This document shows positions 24,801 through 30,966 of a stretch of DNA of 44,252 nt, piece by piece. Made by a program: the position numbers and the translations under genes. Position 1 is the stretch's first letter, and the number at the start of each line of letters is the position of its first letter. The notes below the pieces were generated by a model. That model was not told where the DNA came from, did no database searches, and worked only from the letters and a program-made list of their open reading frames with translations. The DNA is from Bradyrhizobium sp. Ai1a-2 (GTDB taxonomy: Bacteria; Pseudomonadota; Alphaproteobacteria; Rhizobiales; Xanthobacteraceae), in the NCBI RefSeq assembly GCF_000426245.1, contig NZ_AUEZ01000069.1:1-44252 (forward strand), read 5' to 3'.

Positions 24801-25329
24801 GCCGCGCGCGGTCGCGATCAACTACGCCAAGCTGCTCGCCTACAAGGACGAGTACGAGGTCGCGCGGCTCTTCACCGATGGCCGGTTCGAGCACCAGCTT
24901 CGCGAGCAGTTCGAAGGCGATTTCAAGTTCAACTTCAACCTCGCGCCGCCGATCTTGGCGCGCGGCGTTGACGCGCAGGGCCGGCCGAAGAAGCGCGCCT
25001 TCGGCCCGTCGATGCTGAAAGTCTTCCGCGTGCTGGCCAGGCTGCGTTTCCTGCGTGGCACGCCGCTCGACATCTTCGGCTACAGCGCCGACCGCAAGCT
25101 CGAGCGCAATTTGATCGCAGGCTACGAGAAGGACGTCGCGACGGTCCTCAATTTGCTGTCACCGCTCACGGTCGATACCGCGGTCGAATTGCTCTCGCTG
25201 CCCGACCGCATCCGCGGCTACGGCCCCGTGAAGGAAAAGGCGGTGGAAGAGGCAAAAGCCCGCTACGCCCAGCTCGCCGCCGACCTCGCCAACCCGCCGC
25301 CGGCTCCGAGGCAAATGGCAGCGGAGTAG
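21838..25329 (+). CDS. Fused indolepyruvate:ferredoxin oxidoreductase
   Basis: 1163 residues combining the alpha and beta/gamma parts of IOR. Features in order: N-terminal pyrimidine-type domain (ISGYRGSPLGGYDQQLFAAK); CSGCPHN at 438-444; TPP/Mg2+ motif GDGTY at 502, with ILYNDAVAMTGGQ; iron-sulfur motif C639-x2-C642-x2-C645-x5-C651; CNKDYSCVKGFCPSF; a gamma domain (VGGVGGTGVLTIGALLGMAA); and a C-terminal extension usual for the long aerobic form. The enzyme converts arylpyruvates or other 2-oxo acids plus CoA to acyl-CoA and CO2, reducing ferredoxin. No ferredoxin gene is nearby. First gene of a co-directional catabolic cluster. Confidence 0.9.
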   Translation: MGINQGPISLDQKYTQGTGHVFLTGIQALVRLPMAQIRRDRAAGLKTAGFISGYRGSPLGGYDQQLFAAKRHLEQYNIKFQPGVNEDLAATAIWGSQQLHLSPGANYDGVVGIWYGKGPGVDRCGDVFRHGNAAGSAKHGGVLCLAGDDHGAKSSTVPHQSDHAFISALMPYLYPSSIHEMIEMGLLGIAMSRYSGCWVGMKVITETVETTAEIDLTDEMTPFVIPTDFELPPGGLNIRWPDDRFDQDRRLQDYKGFAAIAFARANKVNRITMDSPNARYGIMASGKSYEDIRQALRELGITEEIAAKIGIRLYKIGMPWPLEPEGVRNFAVGLEEIFIVEERREIVENQVKQELFNWRDDVRPRIVGKMDEHDKRFLTFAAELSVASLASSLTERLLRLNLNPEIAEMLRAKADWFNGRQATQMQATSPIARVPYFCSGCPHNTSTKVPEGSRAMAGIGCHFMALWMNRNTETFTHMGGEGVPWVGIAPFTNENHIFANLGDGTYFHSGLLAIRQAVASKANITYKILYNDAVAMTGGQRHDGDLSPQQITFQLHAEGIREIYLVSENPDAYPGSTIAPGVKLAHRDELENVMKECREFKGTSAIVFVQTCAAEKRRRRKRGLMEDPQRRVLINPAVCEGCGDCSVQSNCISVEPLETEFGRKRTINQSTCNKDYSCVKGFCPSFVTVDGGKLRRRAPPELGAIGDLPEPATRPSLERPYNIAVGGVGGTGVLTIGALLGMAAHIEGKASMILDMSGLAQKGGAVLSHVRLSDHPADVTCSRIVTGTADLVLAADEVVAASKETITLCESGRTAGIINSHVIPTADFILNRDFNFQVRKVNSVLENALRQDSAFFDFTRPAEALLGDSIATNIMMMGYAYQKGLLPLSAASIEQAIEVNGVSIKMNKDAFQLGRLAAADPARLAAMMKDQDEPVAPKTLDAMTLDEVIAHRSTHLTAYQNGRLAKRYRKLVDQVRDVATKGGYGDALPRAVAINYAKLLAYKDEYEVARLFTDGRFEHQLREQFEGDFKFNFNLAPPILARGVDAQGRPKKRAFGPSMLKVFRVLARLRFLRGTPLDIFGYSADRKLERNLIAGYEKDVATVLNLLSPLTVDTAVELLSLPDRIRGYGPVKEKAVEEAKARYAQLAADLANPPPAPRQMAAE

Positions 25330-25342
25330 ACGCGCTGCCGTA

Positions 25343-25414
25343 GGGTGGGCAAAGCGAAGCGTGCCCACCGTCCACGTTCGGTGCAAGAATGGTGGGGCTG
25401 CGCTTTGCCCACCC
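25343..25414. repeat. Inverted repeat, 'gggtgggcaaagcg' type, decayed copy
   Basis: Left arm 25343-25369 (GGGTGGGCAAAGCGAAGCGT onward). The right arm ends CTGCGCTTTGCCCACCC at 25414 and lacks 3 nt compared with the perfect copy at 2261-2335. It lies between the IOR and thiolase genes. Confidence 0.85.
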
Positions 25415-25523
25415 AACAACCGTATCTCCTTCCCTCTCGCCGCACGGAATATTTCCGCGCTTGCCAAGGCCTGCCTGACGGTCCAGAAAAACGCTTGCAC
25501 GAGAAACGCCAGCGGAGAACGAG

Positions 25524-26681
25524 TTGACCATCAAAGGCAAGGCTTACATTGCCGGCATCTATGAGCATCCCACCCGGCACGCTCCCGACAAATCCACCGC
25601 GCAGCTTCATGCCGAGGTCGCCAAGGGCGCGATCGAGGATGCGGGCCTCACCAAGGACGATATCGACGGCTATTTCTGCGCCGGCGACGCGGCCGGGGGG
25701 CTCTGGCCGATGGTCGATTATCTCGGCTTCAACACCAAAAAGCTGCGCCATGTCGATTCCACCGAGACCGGCGGCTGTTCCTACCTGATCCATCTCGGTC
25801 ACGCAGCCGAAGCGATCGCCGCCGGCAAGTGCTCGATCGCCCTGGTGACGCTCGCCGGCAAGCCGCGCACCGGGGTGATGCCGCCGCGCGCTGCGGGCGC
25901 CGAGGCCGATTTCGAGACCGCCTACGGGGCTACCACGCATAACGCCTATGGCATGTGTGCCATGCGCCACATGCACGATTACGGCACCACCAGCGAGCAG
26001 CTCGCGTGGATCAAGGTCGCCGCTTCCCATCACGCGCAATACAACCCGCATGCGATGCTGAAGGAAGTCGTGACCGTCGAGGACGTGCTGAACTCGCCGA
26101 TGATCTCCGATCCGCTGCATCGCATGGATTGCTGCGTCGTCACCGATGGCGGCGGCGCGATGATCGTCACGACGGAGGAGATCGCCAAGAGCCTGAAGAA
26201 GCCGTTGGTGCGCCTGATCGGCCACGGCGAAGCGATGAAGGGTCCGCGCGGCGGCAAGGATCTCGATCTCACTTATTCCGCCGGCGTGTGGTCTGGCCCG
26301 CGCGCCTTCGAGGAAGCGGGCGTGACGCCGAAGGATATCAAGTACGCCTCGATCTACGACAGCTTCACCATCACCGTGCTGATGCAGCTCGAGGATCTCG
26401 GCTTCTGCAAGAAAGGCGAGGGCGGCAAGTTCGTCGCTGATGGCAACCTGATCTCCGGCGTCGGCAAATTGCCGTTCAACACCGATGGCGGCGGGCTCTG
26501 CAGCAACCATCCGGTCAACCGCGGCGGCATGACCAAGATCCTCGAGGCTGTCAGGCAACTCCGCGGCGAAGCGCATCCGAAGGTGCAGGTACCGAATTGC
26601 GATCTCGCGATCGCCCATGGCACCGGTGGCCTGCTCGGCGTCCGCCACGCCGCCTCGACCTGCATTCTGGAGCGCGTGTGA
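25524..26681 (+). CDS. SCP-x-type thiolase (acetyl-CoA acetyltransferase family)
   Basis: 385 residues, a thiolase of the SCP-x/sterol-type branch. The acyl-accepting Cys85 is in ETGGCSYLIHLGHAAEAI; His329 (SNHPVNRGG) and His365 (AHGTGG) complete the active-site region. It should cleave 3-oxoacyl-CoA with CoA. The start is TTG 25524, with GGAG about 10 nt upstream. The stop overlaps the next start (TGATG), so it is coupled to the Zn-ribbon/OB protein. Such partners often form a thiolase/DUF35 complex acting on bulky acyl-CoA. Confidence 0.85.
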   Translation: MTIKGKAYIAGIYEHPTRHAPDKSTAQLHAEVAKGAIEDAGLTKDDIDGYFCAGDAAGGLWPMVDYLGFNTKKLRHVDSTETGGCSYLIHLGHAAEAIAAGKCSIALVTLAGKPRTGVMPPRAAGAEADFETAYGATTHNAYGMCAMRHMHDYGTTSEQLAWIKVAASHHAQYNPHAMLKEVVTVEDVLNSPMISDPLHRMDCCVVTDGGGAMIVTTEEIAKSLKKPLVRLIGHGEAMKGPRGGKDLDLTYSAGVWSGPRAFEEAGVTPKDIKYASIYDSFTITVLMQLEDLGFCKKGEGGKFVADGNLISGVGKLPFNTDGGGLCSNHPVNRGGMTKILEAVRQLRGEAHPKVQVPNCDLAIAHGTGGLLGVRHAASTCILERV

Positions 26682-27070
26682 TGACGGAAGCGAAGAAATT
26701 CAATGCGCCGGTGACCAACCCGGAAAGCGCGCCGTTCTGGGAAGCAGCCAGGCAAGGCAAATTCCTGATCAAGCGCTGCACCGCCTGCGGCGAACCGCAT
26801 TACTTCCCGCGCTCGATCTGCCCGTTCTGCTTCTCCGACAAGACGGTGTGGGAAGAGAGTTCGGGCGAGGCGACGGTCTATACCTACAGCCTGATGCGGA
26901 AGTCGCCGACCGGCCCATACGCGATCGCCTATGTCACGCTGAAGGAAGGCCCGTCGCTGCAGACCAATATCGTCGACTGCGATCTGGACAAGATCAGGAT
27001 CGGCCAGAAGGTGAAGGTGGTGTGGAAGCCGACCGACGGCGCCCCACTGCCATTCTTCACGATGGCCTAA
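26681..27070 (+). CDS. Zn-ribbon/OB-fold (DUF35) thiolase partner
   Basis: 129 residues. A rubredoxin-like zinc ribbon (Cys33, Cys36, Cys47, Cys50 in CTACGEPHYFPRSICPFC) is followed by an OB fold (ATVYTYSLMRKSPTGPYAIA, then GQKVKVVWKP). DUF35 proteins pair with SCP-x thiolases and are needed for their activity in steroid degradation. The start overlaps the thiolase stop by 1 nt. Confidence 0.88.
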   Translation: MTEAKKFNAPVTNPESAPFWEAARQGKFLIKRCTACGEPHYFPRSICPFCFSDKTVWEESSGEATVYTYSLMRKSPTGPYAIAYVTLKEGPSLQTNIVDCDLDKIRIGQKVKVVWKPTDGAPLPFFTMA

Positions 27071-27105
27071 CGAGATGGCGCACGGCGCGCGCCAAGCAAA
27101 CAGAT

Positions 27106-27183
27106 CGTCATCCCCGCGAAGGCGGGGATCCAGTAACCCGCGGCGCTGGTGATTACTGGATGCCCGCCTTCGCGGGCATGACG
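27106..27183. repeat. Palindromic repeat, 'cgtcatccccgcgaa' type
   Basis: CGTCATCCCCGCGAAGGCGG at the left, CCGCCTTCGCGGGCATGACG at the right, with GGATCCAGTAA and TTACTGGATGC as inner arms. It sits in the 142-bp gap between the OB-protein and MaoC genes. Confidence 0.85.
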
Positions 27184-27212
27184 GGCAAGTGAAGCTGGGA
27201 GGAACGAAAAAA

Positions 27213-28073
27213 ATGCCGATCAATTACGAGCAGCTGATGGCCCTGAAAAATCTCGGCCAGAAATACAGCTACGGCGATCGCGAGGTGATGCTTTACGCCT
27301 ATGGCGTCGGCATGGGCGCCGATCCGATGGACGAGCGCGAGCTCGCTTTCGTCAATGAGGCGACGCTGACGCCGCGTCCGCTGAAGGTCGTGCCGACTTT
27401 CGCATCGGTGGCGGCCTGGGGCGCCGGCCCCGGTGAGATGAACCTCAATCGCGTACTGGTGGTCGATGGCGAGCGCGACATCACCTTCCACAAGCCGCTG
27501 GCGACAGCCGCGCACATCACGGCCGACTCGTCCGTGCTCGACGTCTTCGACAAGGGCAAGGACAAGGGCGCGGTGATCCGCCACCAGACCGTGCTGAAAG
27601 ATGAGAAGGGCGAGAAGTTGGTCACGCTGGTCGCCTCGCGCTTCGCCCGCGGCGATGGTGGCTTTGGCGGAACGTCCGAGGGCCAGCCGGAGCCGCACAA
27701 GGTGCCGGAGCGCGCGCCCGACCGGACCGTCGACATCGCAACGCGCCCGGACCAGGCGCTGATCTACCGCCTCTGCGGCGATCGCAATCCGCTGCACTCC
27801 GATCCGGAGTTCGCGAAGAAAGCAGGCTTCCCACGGCCGATCCTGCACGGAATGTGCACCTATGGCATCACCTGCCGCGGCGTGCTGCAAACCTACGCCG
27901 ATTACGATCCGTCCGCCTTCAAGCAGCACGTTGCGCGCTTCTCCTCGCCGGTCTATCCCGGCGAGACCGTGACCATGGATCTCTGGAAGGACGGCAACGT
28001 GATCTCGTTCGAGGCCAAGGTGAAATCACGCGGCGTCACCGTGATCCGCAACGGCAAGACGGTGCTTGCTTAA
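27213..28073 (+). CDS. MaoC-family (R)-specific enoyl-CoA hydratase, double hot-dog
   Basis: 286 residues, two hot-dog halves as in hydratase 2 of peroxisomal MFE-2. The hydratase motif is YRLCGDRNPLHSDPEFA, with Asp190 and His195 as the catalytic pair; ILHGMCTYGI follows. It hydrates trans-2-enoyl-CoA to (3R)-hydroxyacyl-CoA. ATG 27213 follows GGGAGGAA. The next gene is an SDR of the MFE-2 dehydrogenase type, 30 nt downstream, so the two supply the steps that MFE-2 carries on one chain. Confidence 0.88.
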   Translation: MPINYEQLMALKNLGQKYSYGDREVMLYAYGVGMGADPMDERELAFVNEATLTPRPLKVVPTFASVAAWGAGPGEMNLNRVLVVDGERDITFHKPLATAAHITADSSVLDVFDKGKDKGAVIRHQTVLKDEKGEKLVTLVASRFARGDGGFGGTSEGQPEPHKVPERAPDRTVDIATRPDQALIYRLCGDRNPLHSDPEFAKKAGFPRPILHGMCTYGITCRGVLQTYADYDPSAFKQHVARFSSPVYPGETVTMDLWKDGNVISFEAKVKSRGVTVIRNGKTVLA

Positions 28074-28103
28074 TCGACCGCAAAAAAGCAGGGAGAAGAA
28101 ACG

Positions 28104-28982
28104 ATGGGATTACTCGACGGCAAGGTGGCGATCATCACCGGCGCAGGCGGCGGGCTCGGTGAGGCCTACGCAAAGCTGTTCGCGCGCGAGGGCGCGGCGG
28201 TCGTGGTCAACGATCTCGGCGGTCCACGCGACGGCTCGGGCGCGGACAAGTCGATGGCGCAGCAGGTGGTGGATGCGGTCAAGGCCGAAGGTGGGCGCGC
28301 GGTCGCCAATGGCGCCGACATCTCGACCCTGGAAGGCGGCCAGTCGGTGTTCGACGAGGCCATCAAGAATTTCGGCCGCGCCGACATCCTCGTCAACAAT
28401 GCCGGCATCCTGCGCGACCAGACCTTCGCCAAGTCGAGCGAGGCCGACTGGGACAAGGTGATCAAGGTTCATCTGAAAGGTACCTTTTGCTGCACGCTGC
28501 CGGTGTTCCGGTGGATGCGCGAGAACGGCGGTGGTGTCATCGTCAACACCTCATCGACATCAGGCCTGATCGGCAATTTCGGCCAGAGCAATTACGGCGC
28601 GGCCAAGGGCGGCATCTGGGGTTTCTCCAACGTGCTGGCAATCGAAGGTCGCAAATACAACATCCGGATCTGGACGCTGGCGCCGGGCGCCTTGACCCGC
28701 ATGACCGCAGACCTGCCCCGCTATAAAGAAAACCCCGGCGCCGCGCTCGGCCCGGACGGCATCGCACCGGCCGTGCTATACATGGTCAGCGATTTGTCGG
28801 GCGACCAGACCGGCAAGGTGCTCGGCGTCTCCGGCCCGCGCGGTGTCAGGGAGATGCGAATGATGGAAATGGAAGGCTGGAAGCCGCCGTTCACGGGCTG
28901 GAAGGCCGAGGATATCGTCACTCACGCCAAGGACATCTTCTTCTCGGAAGAGCAGATCAAGATGGGCGCTCGGCGGTTTTAG
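28104..28982 (+). CDS. SDR of the MFE-2 (R)-3-hydroxyacyl-CoA dehydrogenase type
   Basis: 292 residues. Cofactor motif TGAGGGLG (residues 12-19), acidic VVVNDLGG (Asp favours NAD), NNAG, STSGLIGNFGQSNYGAAKGG (catalytic Ser, Tyr and Lys). The segment NDLGGPRDGSGADKSMAQQV is characteristic of 17beta-HSD4/MFE-2 dehydrogenases. It would oxidise (3R)-hydroxyacyl-CoA to the 3-oxo form used by the thiolase upstream. GGGAGAAG precedes ATG 28104. Confidence 0.9.
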   Translation: MGLLDGKVAIITGAGGGLGEAYAKLFAREGAAVVVNDLGGPRDGSGADKSMAQQVVDAVKAEGGRAVANGADISTLEGGQSVFDEAIKNFGRADILVNNAGILRDQTFAKSSEADWDKVIKVHLKGTFCCTLPVFRWMRENGGGVIVNTSSTSGLIGNFGQSNYGAAKGGIWGFSNVLAIEGRKYNIRIWTLAPGALTRMTADLPRYKENPGAALGPDGIAPAVLYMVSDLSGDQTGKVLGVSGPRGVREMRMMEMEGWKPPFTGWKAEDIVTHAKDIFFSEEQIKMGARRF

Positions 28983-28990
28983 GCTAACTG

Positions 28991-29023
28991 CATTCCGGGC
29001 GCGCGAAGCGCGAGCCCGGAATG
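28991..29023. repeat. Small palindrome between the SDR and DapA-family genes
   Basis: CATTCCGGGC (28991-29000) and GCCCGGAATG (29014-29023) form a perfect 10-bp stem; the centre also pairs (GCGCG/CGCGA partly). A common palindromic type in the group. It may stabilise an mRNA end. Confidence 0.75.
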
Positions 29024-29045
29024 ACGAAAGAGGATAGAGGCACGA

Positions 29046-30002
29046 ATGACAAAGCTCACCGCCCAGGCCGCCGGCACCTTCGCAATCGCGCCGACGCCGT
29101 TCCATGACGACGGCCGCATCGACGAGCGTTCGATCGACCGGCTCAGCGATTTCTATACCGAGGTCGGCTGCGACGGCGTCACCGTGCTCGGCATCCTGGG
29201 CGAGGCTCCAAAGCTGGATGCAGCCGAGGCCGAGCAGGTCGCGGTTCGCTTCATCAAGCGCGCCAAGGACCTGCAGGTGATCGTCGGCGTCTCCGCGCCG
29301 GGCTTCGCCTCGATGCGTTCGCTGGCCAAGGCGTCGATGGATGCAGGCGCCGCGGGTGTCATGATCGCGCCGCCGCCGCACCTGCGCACCGACGACCAGA
29401 TCATTGGCTATTTCAAGCAGGCGCAGGAGGCGATCGGCGACGACATCCCCTGGGTGCTGCAGGACTATCCGCTGACGCTCACTGTGGTGTTCACGCCGGC
29501 GGTGATCCGCAAGATCGTGATGGACTGCCCGTCCTGCGTGATGCTCAAGCACGAGGACTGGCCGGGCCTGGAGAAGATCACCACGCTGCGCAATTTCCAG
29601 AAAGACGGCTCGCTGCGGCCGCTGTCCATCCTGGTCGGCAATGGCGGCCTGTTCCTCGATTTCGAGATGGAGCGCGGCGCCGACGGCGCGATGACGGGCT
29701 ACGCATTTCCCGAGCTCCTGATCGACGTGGTCAAGCTTTCCAAGGCCGGCAAGCGCGACGCCGCGCATGATCTGTTCGATGCACATCTGCCGCTGATCCG
29801 CTACGAGCAGCAGCCGGGCGTCGGCCTGACCGTACGCAAATATGTGCTGCAGAAGCGCGGCATCATCGCCTCCAGCGCCCAGCGCAAGCCCGGCGCCGTC
29901 ATCACGCCGCAGGCGAGGGCGGAGGTCGATTACCTGCTGTCGCGCGTGGCTCGCGTCGACCGCCGCGCCAACCTGCAGCCGCAGTCCAGCGCCGCAGGCT
30001 AG
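29046..30002 (+). CDS. Dihydrodipicolinate synthase (DapA)-family aldolase
   Basis: 318 residues of the class I aldolase family. The Schiff-base Lys168 is in CVMLKHEDWPG and the proton-relay Tyr141 in QDYPLT. GILGEAP replaces the GTTGE of true DapA, and the C-terminus is longer, so lysine synthesis is unlikely. Family members split or join pyruvate with aldehydes, or act as hydratase-aldolases in aromatic degradation. Its place between beta-oxidation genes and a Nudix gene suggests a catabolic role. GAGG lies a few nt before ATG 29046. Confidence 0.85.
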   Translation: MTKLTAQAAGTFAIAPTPFHDDGRIDERSIDRLSDFYTEVGCDGVTVLGILGEAPKLDAAEAEQVAVRFIKRAKDLQVIVGVSAPGFASMRSLAKASMDAGAAGVMIAPPPHLRTDDQIIGYFKQAQEAIGDDIPWVLQDYPLTLTVVFTPAVIRKIVMDCPSCVMLKHEDWPGLEKITTLRNFQKDGSLRPLSILVGNGGLFLDFEMERGADGAMTGYAFPELLIDVVKLSKAGKRDAAHDLFDAHLPLIRYEQQPGVGLTVRKYVLQKRGIIASSAQRKPGAVITPQARAEVDYLLSRVARVDRRANLQPQSSAAG

Positions 30003-30004
30003 CC

Positions 30005-30826
30005 ATGGCCGAGATCGTCACGCCGCGCCCTGCCTCCACCATCCTGCTGCTGCGGGACGCCGCCGCGCGCGGGGTTGACGGCAAGAGCCGCAACGAGATC
30101 GAGATCTTCATGATGGTCCGCCATTACCAGATCGATTTCTCGTCCGGGGCACTGGTGTTCCCGGGCGGCAGCGTCGACAAGGGCGACAAGGAGATCATCG
30201 CCAACCACGCGCTCTATTCCGCCGGCGAAGGGCTCGACGAGAGCGCGCTCAGCTTCCGCATCGGCGCCATCAGAGAGACCTTCGAGGAGAGCGGTATCCT
30301 GCTGGCGCGGCCGAAAGGCTCGACCGAACTGGTGGATGCCCACCGCGCCCGCGAGATCGAACTCGCGCATCGGAGCCTGCTCTGCGAAAGCAAGACCAGC
30401 TTCCTCAACGTGATTGCCGAGACCGGAATGGTGCTGGCGCTCGACGAACTCGTCCCTTACGCGCACTGGATCACGCCGGAGGGCATGCCGAAGCGGTTCG
30501 ACACCTGGTTCTTCCTCGCCGCGGCGCCACCGGAACAACTCGGCACCCATGACGGCAGGGAATCCACCGATTCGATCTGGGTTTCCCCACGCGAGGCGCT
30601 GGAAGGCGGGGAGAGCGGCCGCTTCAAGCTGCCGTTCCCGACCACCCGGAACCTGATCAGGCTCGGCAAGCAGGCCAGCGTCGGAGAAGCACTGCAGGAC
30701 AGCCGCGGCAAATCCATCGTCACCGTAATGCCCGTCATGACCAAGACCGCCACCGGCCGCCAGCTCCGCATCCCGCTCGAGGCCGGCTATGATGGCGAGG
30801 TCTTCGAGGTCGGCGCCGCCGGCTGA
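30005..30826 (+). CDS. Nudix hydrolase, NUDT19/CoA-diphosphatase-like
   Basis: 273 residues. The Nudix signature is split: GGSVDKGDKE, then an insertion, then RETFEESGIL (REUxEExGU) at ~90-99. An insertion inside the Nudix box is known for NUDT19-type enzymes that hydrolyse CoA and acyl-CoA. The start lies 2 nt after the DapA-family stop, so the genes are co-transcribed. A role in recycling CoA esters of the pathway is inferred. Confidence 0.8.
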   Translation: MAEIVTPRPASTILLLRDAAARGVDGKSRNEIEIFMMVRHYQIDFSSGALVFPGGSVDKGDKEIIANHALYSAGEGLDESALSFRIGAIRETFEESGILLARPKGSTELVDAHRAREIELAHRSLLCESKTSFLNVIAETGMVLALDELVPYAHWITPEGMPKRFDTWFFLAAAPPEQLGTHDGRESTDSIWVSPREALEGGESGRFKLPFPTTRNLIRLGKQASVGEALQDSRGKSIVTVMPVMTKTATGRQLRIPLEAGYDGEVFEVGAAG

Positions 30827-30966
30827 CGAATCGCATCTCTCCGCATCGTCAAGCGCGGCCATGACGGCGGAACGTTCGCCCCGGAGGTTCGGCCCTCCGT
30901 ACGGGTAGGTTCCCCCGGAGCCGTATTACGTCGTATATTGGGGCGATTTTCACTCCGGCCCCTCGC

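Noticed and set aside
21991..24894. 967-residue open frame antisense to the IOR gene
   Set aside because: It is a by-product of high third-position GC on the IOR strand. It has arginine/aspartate-rich, domain-free sequence and no ribosome site, while the plus strand encodes a full enzyme.
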